A stretch of 38,439 bases of DNA from Clostridia bacterium (GCA_017625435.1 JAGAKX010000028.1:1-38439); one strand, 5' to 3'. Shown: positions 1-7,569, counted from the first letter of the stretch. Notes: a model not told the origin generated them from the letters alone. Made by a program: numbers and translations.

Positions 1-235
1 ATTAAAATCTGCTGTTCGCAAGGGTGATGAAAAGGAAATCGCAGAAATCAAAGATACCATTAGTCTATTTTCCGAAAGGTTGAAAATTCTTCGTAAGGAC
101 ATCAACACCTGCGAAAGAATTGAAAAATCCGAGCCAGAGATAGAAAACAAAATAGGCACAATTCTTGAAATCGAACAGCAGCAGAAAAATAAAACACAAA
201 ACAGAAACCGTGGTTATTCACGGGATGAAAGATAA
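1..235 (+). CDS. Relaxase/mobilization protein, C-terminal fragment (cut by window edge)
   Basis: An open frame entering from the left edge (codons begin at base 2) ends at TAA 233-235. The last 77 residues are highly charged and helical, with a motif resembling L-K-x-L-R-K-x-x-x-x-C-E-x-I. That tail resembles the coiled-coil end of PF03432-type relaxases (MobP/MobA-like) of clostridial mobilizable elements; the catalytic N-terminus lies outside the window. It is followed closely by the small gene at 248 and the recombinase at 514, the usual order at the end of such elements. Assignment to the PF03432 type rather than MobV rests on remembered tail patterns and is an inference. Confidence 0.6.
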   Translation, partial: LKSAVRKGDEKEIAEIKDTISLFSERLKILRKDINTCERIEKSEPEIENKIGTILEIEQQQKNKTQNRNRGYSRDER

Positions 236-247
236 GGAGGAATGTTA

Positions 248-514
248 TTGAATATTTTTAAAAGATTAAAAGACTTTATTATATCTCTATTGAATGATAC
301 TCATGGAGAGGTTGTAAGTGCTGATGATAGTGTTTATGTTATCAACGGTGTCCGTTATATTGTTTCTACTAAACACAGTGAAACAGAATCAATGACTTTC
401 ATTGATAAGATTAAACGATATTTAGGTAGCGATTTCGCACATTTGACTACTGCCGAAGATATAAATACAATTAACACAGAATGTGTATGCATGACTGCCG
501 GAAAGGAGGACTAA
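248..514 (+). CDS. Small transposon-encoded protein, TnpW-like
   Basis: A protein of about 88 residues between a relaxase and a serine recombinase. Its middle reads as a short beta-strand region (INGVRYIV) followed by S-E-T-x-S-M-T-x-x-D-K-I-K-R-Y-L, which resembles the I-x-G-x-x-Y-x-V...S-x-T-x-x-D-K-I-x-R-L pattern of TnpW-type proteins of Tn4451-like elements. Start choice: an ATG at 242 lies only one base after the GGAGG at 236-240, whereas TTG at 248 is seven bases away, so TTG 248 is preferred. The stop overlaps the next start (TAATG, 512-516), indicating translational coupling to the recombinase. The biochemical role of the TnpW family is not known to me. Confidence 0.6.
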   Translation: MNIFKRLKDFIISLLNDTHGEVVSADDSVYVINGVRYIVSTKHSETESMTFIDKIKRYLGSDFAHLTTAEDINTINTECVCMTAGKED

Positions 515-2193
515 TGCAGTCAAATTACTCAGGTATTACTGCTCTCTATTGCCGTCTCTCCCGTGATGACGGTAAAGATTGCGAGAGCAACTCAATAGAA
601 AATCAGAAGCTTATGCTTGCTCGTTACGCAAAGGAAAAGGGCTTTGACAACACAAGGTTTTATGTTGATGACGGTTATACAGGTACAAACTTCAACCGAC
701 CTGATTTCAAAAGAATGATGGAGGATGTTGAAGCAGGATACGTCAAAACAATCATTGTCAAGGATATGTCCCGATTCGGCAGAAACTATGTTGAGGTTGG
801 TCTTTTTACTGAATCATATTTTCCCGAGCACGACATCCGCTTTATCGCTGTTACAGATTTGGTTGACAGCGCTGACGGAGAGAATGAAATAATCCCGTTC
901 AAAAATGTTATGAACGAGATGTATGCAAGAGATATTTCAAACAAGGTACGCTCTGCAAAAAGAATCAGAGGTAATATGGGAGAGCCGTTATCACAGCCGC
1001 CATACGGGTATATGAAAGACCCTGTAAATCCTAAAAGATGGATAGTTGAACCCGAAGCCGCAAAGGTAGTAAAAGAGATTTTCAGACTTTACCTTGAAGG
1101 TTATGGTCTGGATAAAATCGCAAGGCATCTTCAGGACAAGGGTATTAAAAATTGTACAGCCTATTGGCAGGAAAGAGGAATAGGCAGAGGTGGTAAAAAA
1201 GTACAGCCTAATCCATATAAATGGAAAAGCTCTACCATCCGTCAGATTCTACTTCGTCAGGAGTATTGCGGTGATGTTGTAAACTTCAAAACCTATTCCA
1301 AGAGCTTCAAGAACAAGAAAAGGCTTATGAATCCCGAAGAAAACTGGAAGATTTTCAAGGATGTTCACGAGCCGATTATTGACCGTCACACCTATGAAGA
1401 GGTGCAGAAACTTATAGGATTTTGCAAACGCCGTGAGCCACTAGCGGAAAACGGAAGCAAAAGCATCTTCTGTGATTTTCTCGTTTGTGCCGAATGCGGG
1501 CATAAGCTGTGGTATCATGTGAATACCCGAAATAAAAATATTCACTATTTCAGTTGTTCCAATTATGTAAAGGATTATCGTGGCAGCTGCCAACACAGGC
1601 ATTATGTTAGGGCGGAGGCTATTGAGCAGATAGTCACAATGGAGCTGAAAAAGCTTGCAGGTTATCTGAAGCATAATGAGGACGAACTAGTTGAGGTGCT
1701 TACAATGAAAACTGAAGCCATTGTACAAAACGAAAAAAGGCGTATCAACTCCGAGCTTCAGAGATGCACCTCAAGACAAAACACAGTAAACAGTCTTTAT
1801 GAAAAGCTTTATGAGGATAATGCTCTCGGCAAGGTAACGGACGAATGGTTTTTACACATGTCGCAGAAATATGGTGTTGAAAGAGATGAGCTGAAAGCCA
1901 AAATTCAAAAGCTGCACGAGGAGCTTGATGAGCTTAATGATAAGAAAAGTGAAAGAGTTGCATTCGTCGAGGCGATAAGACGCTTTATACGAATGGAAAC
2001 AATAACAGCTCCGCTTCTTCACGAACTCATTGACCGCATTGAGGTTTATGAAACAGAGGGCACGGGTAAGAACAAAACTCAGAGAATTGTTATCTACTAC
2101 CGCTTTGTAGGTAATATTGAAATTCCGTCAGATGAAGATAACCTCAAATTGGATATGAGGCAAGGTACGGCTGTTGAATACCTTACAGCATAA
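514..2193 (+). CDS. Large serine recombinase (TnpX/TndX-type) of a mobilizable element
   Basis: A 559-residue site-specific recombinase that would excise and integrate the element. Visible parts in order: N-terminal resolvase domain with the nucleophile in Y-C-R-L-S-R-D (Ser16) and the G-Y-T-G-T-N-x-x-R-P-x-F motif; the recombinase domain (about 165-300, P-P-Y-G-Y onwards); a zinc ribbon with C-A-E-C-G at about 324 and further cysteines near 347 and 357; a long coiled coil (about 395-490); and a C-terminal DUF4368-like end (L-I-D-R-I-E-V-Y-E ... I-Y-Y-R-F-V-G). Length and order match Tn4451/Tn5397-family recombinases. Start ATG 514 is preceded by AAAGGAGGA at 502-510. It is apparently intact and is the last gene of the element before the tRNA operon. 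Confidence 0.93.
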   Translation: MQSNYSGITALYCRLSRDDGKDCESNSIENQKLMLARYAKEKGFDNTRFYVDDGYTGTNFNRPDFKRMMEDVEAGYVKTIIVKDMSRFGRNYVEVGLFTESYFPEHDIRFIAVTDLVDSADGENEIIPFKNVMNEMYARDISNKVRSAKRIRGNMGEPLSQPPYGYMKDPVNPKRWIVEPEAAKVVKEIFRLYLEGYGLDKIARHLQDKGIKNCTAYWQERGIGRGGKKVQPNPYKWKSSTIRQILLRQEYCGDVVNFKTYSKSFKNKKRLMNPEENWKIFKDVHEPIIDRHTYEEVQKLIGFCKRREPLAENGSKSIFCDFLVCAECGHKLWYHVNTRNKNIHYFSCSNYVKDYRGSCQHRHYVRAEAIEQIVTMELKKLAGYLKHNEDELVEVLTMKTEAIVQNEKRRINSELQRCTSRQNTVNSLYEKLYEDNALGKVTDEWFLHMSQKYGVERDELKAKIQKLHEELDELNDKKSERVAFVEAIRRFIRMETITAPLLHELIDRIEVYETEGTGKNKTQRIVIYYRFVGNIEIPSDEDNLKLDMRQGTAVEYLTA

Positions 2194-2194
2194 C

Positions 2195-2221
2195 AAAAAA
2201 AGAGCAGGCTAAAACCTGCTC
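2195..2221 (-). terminator. Hairpin terminator, minus strand
   Basis: Seven-bp stem GAGCAGG (2202-2208) / CCTGCTC (2215-2221) with a 6-base loop. A run of seven A at 2195-2201 becomes a T-run on the minus strand, so it terminates minus-strand transcription, as a second stop after the tRNA operon. There is no T-run on the plus strand after the recombinase. Confidence 0.6.
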
Positions 2222-2250
2222 GATACATAATTAAATACTATGAAGAAACA

Positions 2251-2293
2251 CAAAAAAATCGAGTGTTCACACGAAATCCGTTATGAACACTCG
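2251..2293 (-). terminator. Terminator of the tRNA-Thr/tRNA-Tyr operon
   Basis: Ten-bp perfect inverted repeat, CGAGTGTTCA at 2260-2269 and TGAACACTCG at 2284-2293. On the minus strand it is followed by a T-rich run (A-run at 2252-2258 on plus). It begins four bases beyond the CCA end of tRNA-Tyr. Confidence 0.75.
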
Positions 2294-2296
2294 AAA

Positions 2297-2381
2297 TGGT
2301 GGGAGAAGGTGGATTCGAACCACCGAAGTCGTTGACAACAGATTTACAGTCTGCCCCCTTTGGCCGCTCGGGAATTCTCCC
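2297..2381 (-). tRNA. tRNA-Tyr (anticodon GTA)
   Basis: On the minus strand the sequence folds as a class II tRNA: acceptor GGGAGA pairs with TCTCCC, the T-loop is GGTTCGAATCC, the anticodon loop CTGTAAA reads GTA, and there is a long variable arm typical of bacterial tRNA-Tyr. The CCA end is encoded (2297-2299). It lies 11 bases downstream of tRNA-Thr and shares its promoter. Confidence 0.95.
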
Positions 2382-2392
2382 ATATATGAAAA

Positions 2393-2468
2393 TGGAGCTG
2401 GTGGACGGACTCGAACCCCCGACCTGCTGATTACAAATCAGCTGCTCTACCAACTGAGCTACACCAGC
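2393..2468 (-). tRNA. tRNA-Thr (anticodon TGT)
   Basis: Standard 76-base cloverleaf on the minus strand. The acceptor GCTGGTG pairs with CACCAGC, the D-arm has AGCTCAGTTGGTAGAGC, the anticodon loop TTTGTAA gives TGT, the T-loop is GGTTCGAGTCC, and CCA is encoded at 2393-2395. First gene of a two-tRNA operon. Confidence 0.95.
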
Positions 2469-2493
2469 GTGTTCTCTTGAAGAACGCTTGATA

Positions 2494-2522
2494 AATATAT
2501 CATAAGAATAATAAATTGTCAA
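2494..2522 (-). promoter_or_regulatory. Sigma-A promoter of the tRNA operon
   Basis: On the minus strand, TTGACA (2517-2522), a 17-bp spacer and TATATT (2494-2499), about 25 bases upstream of tRNA-Thr. A consensus -35 box and ideal spacing suit a strongly expressed stable RNA. Confidence 0.85.
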
Positions 2523-2624
2523 TAGGTTTTCTGAGAATTTTTTTGAAAAATTTTTGCATAGGGAAACAAAAGGCTTTTTGCCGAAATATGTTGTATTGAA
2601 AAATCTCTTTCGGCAAAGGAAAAC

Positions 2625-2667
2625 AATAAAAACGGGCACAGACTGTTTTTTGCAGTTTATGCCCGTT
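2625..2667 (-). terminator. Terminator of the dockerin/M28 peptidase gene
   Basis: Inverted repeat with arms AACGGGCA-x-A-x-ACTG and its complement (2631-2667), followed on the minus strand by TTTTTATTG. It lies 5 bases after the stop of the gene at 2672. Confidence 0.8.
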
Positions 2668-2671
2668 AATT

Positions 2672-3844
2672 TTATACTGTATAAGACAAAATGACGGTGT
2701 TTATTATAAGCTTTGTTGTTGCCGTAAGGGAAGAGAGATTGAAATTCTCATAGGTGTCAAGTTTTGTATGTATCTGAGAGGGAGAAGAAAGTCCGTAGTC
2801 CGAGCCGTAAGAGCCTGCGGGACGGATTTCTCTCCAGGAAAGTGTTACGGCAGGGATACTTAGCTTTTCAAAGGGGACGATATCGTGAAGACCTGCCGAA
2901 ACGGGGGAATAATATCCGTTTTCACCCATATTGCACGTGAAATTTTTCGCATTGTCAATTGCACGGCTTAATTCATTGCTCACGGCGCCGCTGACATAGG
3001 CGGAGTTTGTGCTGACCGAGAGCATTTTCCCTCCTCCGAGAAGGGAATTTCCTGCCATATCAATGTTGAAAACCGAAAGTCTGCTTTTTTCATCGGCAGA
3101 AAGTGTCGAAAGATAATGGTAAGCACCGTAATAGCCCATTTCCTCTGCGGAAAAGAAGGTAATGCGGATTTCACAGTTAAAAGCAATGCCGCTTTCTTTA
3201 AGAAGCATTACCGTGTGAAGAAGTGCGGAGACTCCCGAAGCATTGTCTATTGCACCTTCTGCACCGTCCCAGCAGTCGTAATGCGAGGACAGAAGAAGAA
3301 TTTTTCCGTTCTTTTTGCCTTCATTCAGTACTGCTGTTATATTCTGTGTCTCAATTCCTGCATAGTAAAATGTCTGCATTTCAGGGGTAAGACCTGCCTT
3401 TTTCAGCTCCTGTGAAATATAATCGGCTGCTTTTTTATTTGTTTTGGGAAAAATTACGGAGCGTGAGCCCATAGAGCAAAGACCGCGCATCAGGCGGTCC
3501 AGCTCCTTTTCCGATACCTTCTCCGAAATATTTTTTGCAAGTGTTTCTTTTGATACGGGTTTATTGCCGGTACCGTCAAGCCCCACCGCAAGTCTTAAAG
3601 TAAGTCTTGCATCCTCCGATGAAATTTTTCCGTCTGAGTTCAGGTCAAACAAAGAGCGTATCAGCAGTGAAGGAATATATAAGCCGACTGAGCACCGTAA
3701 AACGGTTCTTGCGTCATCAGAGGTTATTTTGCCGTCAAGGTCGGTGTCGCCTTTTTTCATCCCGAGAAGCTCCAGAGCCGAAGCATTTACCGTACTGCAA
3801 AAAAGAAGCAGCACGGCAAGAATCAAAGTAATAAGTTTTTTCAT
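2672..3844 (-). CDS. Secreted M28-family metallopeptidase with dockerin type I domain
   Basis: A 390-residue exported zinc peptidase. Residues 1-22 are a signal peptide (K-K then a hydrophobic stretch ending near N-A-S-A). Residues about 30-90 hold two dockerin calcium-loop repeats (G-D-x-D-x-D-G-K-I-x-x-x-D-A-R and D-L-N-S-D-G-K-I-S-S-E-D-A-R). The M28 catalytic domain follows: H-Y-D near 188, A-I-D-N-A-S-G near 200, A-E-E-M-G near 234, N-I-D-M-A-G near 260 and a final His in I-H-T-K near 358, together the usual two-zinc ligands and catalytic Glu. A closer ATG at 3859 exists, but GAGGGA lies 7 bases before ATG 3844, which I prefer. The paired repeat suggests docking onto a cohesin scaffold; no scaffold gene is present here. 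Transcribed alone from the promoter at 3874-3903. Confidence 0.9.
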   Translation of the reverse strand: MKKLITLILAVLLLFCSTVNASALELLGMKKGDTDLDGKITSDDARTVLRCSVGLYIPSLLIRSLFDLNSDGKISSEDARLTLRLAVGLDGTGNKPVSKETLAKNISEKVSEKELDRLMRGLCSMGSRSVIFPKTNKKAADYISQELKKAGLTPEMQTFYYAGIETQNITAVLNEGKKNGKILLLSSHYDCWDGAEGAIDNASGVSALLHTVMLLKESGIAFNCEIRITFFSAEEMGYYGAYHYLSTLSADEKSRLSVFNIDMAGNSLLGGGKMLSVSTNSAYVSGAVSNELSRAIDNAKNFTCNMGENGYYSPVSAGLHDIVPFEKLSIPAVTLSWREIRPAGSYGSDYGLSSPSQIHTKLDTYENFNLSSLTATTKLIINTVILSYTV

Positions 3845-3873
3845 TTTCTGTTCCCTCATTAGAATCTGTAAAA

Positions 3874-3903
3874 ATTATATCAAAAGATACCGCATAAAGT
3901 CAA
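3874..3903 (-). promoter_or_regulatory. Sigma-A promoter of the dockerin peptidase gene
   Basis: On the minus strand TTGACT (3898-3903), 18-bp spacer, TATAAT (3874-3879), 30 bases upstream of the start codon. Confidence 0.75.
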
Positions 3904-4017
3904 CAAAGGTAGAAAAGCTTTAAATTTTCTTAATATTTTGCTTTACATCTGTTAGAAGTAGAAAACGCCGAAATCTTTCACCTGAACTGATATTTTTTTA
4001 CTTTGCACCAATGTGTC

Positions 4018-4046
4018 TTGATTTTGAAAAACCTATATGTTATACT
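4018..4046 (+). promoter_or_regulatory. Promoter of the aminotransferase/MurT-like cluster
   Basis: TTGATT (4018-4023), 17-bp spacer, TATACT (4041-4046), 38 bases before ATG 4085. A longer upstream ORF start at 4037 would fall inside this promoter, which supports the downstream start. Confidence 0.65.
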
Positions 4047-4084
4047 TCATTATGTATAAATATTTAAAAGAAAAGAGTGTTAAG

Positions 4085-5335
4085 ATGAATACAAAAGCTT
4101 TTGAAACCTATGAATCCGATGTCCGTTCATACTGCCGCAGCTTCCCCACGGTTTTCGTGAAGGCAAAGGGCTCTGTTATGACAGATGAGGACGGTAAGGA
4201 ATATATAGACTTTTTTGCAGGTGCAGGTGCTCTCAACTACGGTCACAACCCCGATTCAATGGTAGATAAGATGGTTGAATATCTCAAAAATGACGGTATT
4301 GTTCATTCTATGGATATGTATACCGCTCCCAAGAGGGAATTCATTGAATATTTTCAGGAAAATATCTTAAAGGCAAGAGGCTTTGACTATAAGCTTCAGT
4401 TTGCAGGTCCTACAGGCACAAATGCAGTTGAAGCGGCTTTGAAGCTTGCAAGAAAAAATAAGGGCAGAGAGAATATTTTTGCATTTATGGGTGCATTCCA
4501 CGGTATGACCCTCGGTGCACTTTCCCTTACCACGGACGCTTCCTCCCGTCAGGGTGCAGGTCAGTGTCTCGGTAATGTTACTCACATCCCCGCTCCCTAT
4601 ATGTTCGGCGGATTTGATTCCATAGGCTATATGGAGACAATTCTCACGGACGACCATTCCGGTATTGAAAAGCCTGCGGCTGTTATTCTCGAATGTGTTC
4701 AGGCAGACGGCGGTATATATGAATTCGATGCAGATTTCCTTAAGGCTTTAAGAGAACTCTGCACTAAGCACGATATCCTTCTTATTGCCGATGAAATCCA
4801 GGTAGGTAATGCAAGAACGGGTACCTTCTTTTCCTTCGAAAAGGCAGGTATTGTTCCCGATATCGTAACTCTTTCAAAGTCAATCGGCGGCTGCGGTATG
4901 CCCTTAGCCCTCGTTCTCTTCAAGCGTGAGCTTGATATCTGGACTCCCGGTGAGCATACGGGTACCTTCCGCGGAAACCAGCTTTCCCTTATTGCAGGCA
5001 AAGAGGGTCTTCGTAAGGTCTGCGAAGAGAATATTGAAGGCGAGGTTCAGAGAAAGGGCAAGCTCGTTTCAGAGTTCCTTACAAAGGAGGTTCTTCCTCT
5101 TGATGAGAGAATTTCCTTCAGAGGCGTGGGACTTATCTGGGGTGTTGATTTTTCAAAATTTCCCACGGATATGACAAAGCCCCTTATTGCCGAGTGCTTC
5201 AAAAACGGCCTTATTGTTGAAAGAGTGGGCAGAGACAATAATGTTCTCAAGCTTATGCCTCCCCTTGTAATTGAAGACGAAAAGCTTCTTAAGGGTCTTG
5301 AGATTCTTAAAGAGAGCATCAAGGCAATACTTTGA
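4085..5335 (+). CDS. ectB: L-2,4-diaminobutyrate:2-oxoglutarate aminotransferase (EctB-type)
   Basis: A 416-residue class III PLP aminotransferase, normally converting L-aspartate semialdehyde and glutamate to 2,4-diaminobutyrate. The N-terminus (S-D-V-R-S-Y-C-R-S-F-P-T-V-F) and F-F-A-G-A-G-A-L-N-Y-G-H-N are characteristic of EctB/DABA aminotransferases. Also visible: the G-P-T-G-T-N-A-V-E-A-A phosphate-binding region, A-F-H-G-M-T, the D-E-I-Q-V-G aspartate contacting the pyridine ring, and the Schiff-base lysine in T-L-S-K-S-I-G-G. Full length. There is no ectA or ectC nearby, so ectoine synthesis is not supported; DABA may serve the downstream Mur-ligase-like pair or another product. Start ATG 4085 begins the family-typical N-terminus. 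A hairpin at about 5344-5374 separates it from the next gene and may adjust readthrough. Confidence 0.88.
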   Translation: MNTKAFETYESDVRSYCRSFPTVFVKAKGSVMTDEDGKEYIDFFAGAGALNYGHNPDSMVDKMVEYLKNDGIVHSMDMYTAPKREFIEYFQENILKARGFDYKLQFAGPTGTNAVEAALKLARKNKGRENIFAFMGAFHGMTLGALSLTTDASSRQGAGQCLGNVTHIPAPYMFGGFDSIGYMETILTDDHSGIEKPAAVILECVQADGGIYEFDADFLKALRELCTKHDILLIADEIQVGNARTGTFFSFEKAGIVPDIVTLSKSIGGCGMPLALVLFKRELDIWTPGEHTGTFRGNQLSLIAGKEGLRKVCEENIEGEVQRKGKLVSEFLTKEVLPLDERISFRGVGLIWGVDFSKFPTDMTKPLIAECFKNGLIVERVGRDNNVLKLMPPLVIEDEKLLKGLEILKESIKAIL

Positions 5336-5400
5336 TAAAATTAACTGCTGTCGGGGAAAATTCTCCGACGGCAGCTCTTGAATAAAGGACAGATGTTTAT

Positions 5401-6774
5401 ATGAAGAAAATCAGATTTTTTATTGCCCTTATGGCGGCAAAGCTTGCAAGATTTCTCTTAAAGCTTCTCGGCAGAAATGCTTCTTACCTTCCCGGTGAGG
5501 TTGCCCTTAAAATATCAAAGGACTTTTTAGGCCATCTGAAGCTGCCCGAAACTGTTATCTGTGTAACGGGCACAAACGGTAAGACTACCGTCAGCAACCT
5601 TCTGACATCAATTCTTGCAAAAAACGGCTACAGCGTTACAAACAACTCCTTCGGCTCAAATGTGCAGGCAGGTGTTGCCGCAGCCCTTCTTGCAGACAGC
5701 AATATTTTCGGCAAATCCAAGAAGGATATTGCAGTTCTTGAGGTGGACGAGCGTTCATCCCTTCTCGTTTATCCCTATATAAATCCCGATTATCTTGTTG
5801 TAAATAACATTATGCGTGACTCCATAAAGAGAAACGCACACACGGGCTTCATTGATTACATCATTTCTTCCGCGCTTCCCGAAAAGACAAAGCTTGTGCT
5901 TAACGGCGATGATATGATAACCTCAAATCTTGCTCCTCAGTGCAAGAACAGAACCTATTTCGGTCTTGATGCCGAAAAGCCCGAGGTAAGCGAGAAGCCC
6001 TTCCTCAGCGACATTGTTTACTGTCCCGAATGCGGAGCACTTCTTGAAAGCGAATATCTCCGCTACAATCATATAGGCAGAATGTACTGTCCCTCCTGCG
6101 GAAAGAAATCTCCCGAAAGAGATTATCTCTGTACCGACGTTGACCGTGAAAACTCAACATTCACGGTGTCTCTCAAGGGCAAGGAGCATACCTTTAACCT
6201 TATTAACGACAACATTGTAAACATCTTCAATTTTACGGGTGCAATTGCAATTCTTTCGGAAATCGGTCTTAGTGTCTCTCAGATTGAAAAGGGCTTTTCA
6301 CAGTCTGAAATCGTAAAATCACGTTTTGACACCTTAAAGGCAGGTAAGCTCGATGTGACCTTCATTATGGCTAAGGGACAGAATCCCATTGCCTGTGCAA
6401 GATGCTTCAGCTATGCCGCTTCAATTCAGAAGGAAAACAAGCTTCTTCTTATTGATATCGACGACCTTCACGACAATATAAACGAAAGCGAAAGCACCTG
6501 CTGGCTTTACGACTGCGACTATTCCTATCTTGCTGATGACAGCATCAGCGAAATTATTTTCACGGGTCCCCGTTGCCGCGACCAGCTGCTGAGAGCTGTT
6601 CTTGCAGGCGTGGATAAGAATAAGATTATTCTTGAGCCCGATGTTTCCAAGGCTGTAGACCTTATAGATACGGAAAAATACAAGGACGTTATCGTGCTTT
6701 ACGAGCTATACCGTCAGCCCGATGCGGACAAAATGAAAATTCAGATTAAAAACTTAGGGGAGGGAACAAAGTAA
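5401..6774 (+). CDS. MurT-like Mur ligase family protein (divergent)
   Basis: A 457-residue protein with the architecture of MurT, the ligase subunit of lipid II isoglutaminyl synthase. Seen: a basic/hydrophobic N-terminus with L-L-G-R-N, the ATP P-loop V-T-G-T-N-G-K-T-T (about 55-63), V-L-E-V-D-E-R, and an inserted zinc ribbon with two C-P-x-C-G motifs (about 217 and 238), a MurT hallmark. Departures: the usual R-D-Q-L-D-R-Y-G-E stretch reads R-D-S-I-K-R-N-A-H; A-K-N-P reads A-K-G-Q-N-P; and the D-x-S-W-x-W-D segment, from which MurT is reported to supply an Asp to the glutaminase triad, reads S-T-C-W-L-Y-D. I infer a paralogous subfamily with an altered acceptor or amine donor rather than standard MurT. 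The stop overlaps the next start (TAATG). Confidence 0.8.
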   Translation: MKKIRFFIALMAAKLARFLLKLLGRNASYLPGEVALKISKDFLGHLKLPETVICVTGTNGKTTVSNLLTSILAKNGYSVTNNSFGSNVQAGVAAALLADSNIFGKSKKDIAVLEVDERSSLLVYPYINPDYLVVNNIMRDSIKRNAHTGFIDYIISSALPEKTKLVLNGDDMITSNLAPQCKNRTYFGLDAEKPEVSEKPFLSDIVYCPECGALLESEYLRYNHIGRMYCPSCGKKSPERDYLCTDVDRENSTFTVSLKGKEHTFNLINDNIVNIFNFTGAIAILSEIGLSVSQIEKGFSQSEIVKSRFDTLKAGKLDVTFIMAKGQNPIACARCFSYAASIQKENKLLLIDIDDLHDNINESESTCWLYDCDYSYLADDSISEIIFTGPRCRDQLLRAVLAGVDKNKIILEPDVSKAVDLIDTEKYKDVIVLYELYRQPDADKMKIQIKNLGEGTK

Positions 6775-7481
6775 TGAAAATAGAGCTTCTTTTTCCCGAG
6801 GTGTGCGGACTTTACGGCGATGCACAGAATTACGAATATCTTAAAAAGAGCCTTCCCGATGCGGAATTTATTGTAACGGACTTTCTTTCAACGCCCTATT
6901 TCTTCGAAAAAGACCCCGATATTATCTGTATTGGCTCAATGAGTGAGGAAATGCAGAGAAAGGTTCTCGATAAATTCAGACCCCGTAAGGACAGAATAAA
7001 CGAGCTTATTGAAAAAGGTACGGTTATTCTTGCAACGGGCAATGCCGCTGAGCTTTTCTGTGAAAAAATAGAATATATCACAGAGAAAAAAGAGACAGAA
7101 GGTCTCGGGGTGTTCCCCCTTACAGCAAAAACCGACCTTTTCAAGAGATATAACGGCAAGGTGTTGGGTGAATGCGACGGTATTGAGATTGTGGGCTTCC
7201 GTGCTCAGTTCAGCTTCATTTACGGCGACAATTCCGACTGCTTCTTCCTTAAAATGATAAGAGGAGACGGAATTAACAAGGAAAGCGGCTTCGAGGGTAT
7301 GCGAAAGAACAATCTTATGTGTACTACCTGCCTCGGCCCCATTCTTCCTCTGAATCCTCTGTTTACGGAATATATAATCTCCCTTGCAGGCGGAAGTGAA
7401 AAAGCCGCCTTCAGAGAAGAGGCAATGTCCGCTTACGAAAAGCGGCTTGCCGAATTCCATGACCCCAAGGTAAAGTTCTGA
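6774..7481 (+). CDS. GatD-like class I amidotransferase homologue lacking catalytic residues
   Basis: A 235-residue partner protein, translationally coupled to the MurT-like gene (ATG within TAATG; GGGGAGGG at 6759-6766). The fold of GatD, the glutaminase subunit of lipid II amidation, is recognisable: G-L-Y-G-D-A-Q-N near the N-terminus, I-V-G-F in the middle and G-P-I-L-P-x-N-P near the C-terminus. The nucleophile region I-C-G-G-Y-Q of GatD aligns with A-T-G-N-A-A (Cys to Thr), and the catalytic His of L-H-G-P-I-L-P aligns with C-L-G-P-I-L-P (His to Leu); the N-H-G-G-R segment is also gone. It cannot work as a Cys-His glutaminase by the known mechanism. The frame is intact and long, so it is a conserved non-catalytic subunit rather than a decayed gene. 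Alignments were made by eye from memory of S. aureus GatD. Confidence 0.78.
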   Translation: MKIELLFPEVCGLYGDAQNYEYLKKSLPDAEFIVTDFLSTPYFFEKDPDIICIGSMSEEMQRKVLDKFRPRKDRINELIEKGTVILATGNAAELFCEKIEYITEKKETEGLGVFPLTAKTDLFKRYNGKVLGECDGIEIVGFRAQFSFIYGDNSDCFFLKMIRGDGINKESGFEGMRKNNLMCTTCLGPILPLNPLFTEYIISLAGGSEKAAFREEAMSAYEKRLAEFHDPKVKF

Positions 7482-7500
7482 TAAATCATAATTTAGCAGT
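7482..7500. repeat. Solitary copy of the hairpin-array terminal repeat
   Basis: A 19-base sequence beginning TAAATCATAATTTAGC, identical to 16787-16805 at the left end of the hairpin array. It begins one base after the GatD-like stop codon. It is followed by a short partner (GCTAAA, 7507-7512), so only a weak hairpin is left. The rest of 7501-7569 shows no further feature. Confidence 0.7.
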
Positions 7501-7569
7501 AACCCGCTAAAAGTTCGGAATGCGGAGAACGCAAAAACTTAAATCAGGGGGAACAAAATAGGGTTTACA

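Noticed and set aside
1..235. Window as a closed circle joining the right-end relaxase to the left-end fragment
   Set aside because: Joining base 38439 to base 1 leaves the two reading frames out of phase, no overlap is seen, and the two relaxase pieces seem to be of different families.
2283..2480. 65-codon plus-strand ORF
   Set aside because: It is antisense to the two tRNAs and is explained by them.
2238..2639. 133-codon minus-strand ORF
   Set aside because: It runs through both tRNA genes, their promoter and a terminator, and has no ribosome binding site.
4085..5335. Ectoine biosynthesis locus
   Set aside because: Only the EctB-type aminotransferase is present; no ectA or ectC homologue lies within the window.
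6774..7481. Ordinary GatD glutaminase
   Set aside because: The catalytic Cys and His positions read Thr and Leu by motif alignment, so a plain GatD label would mislead.
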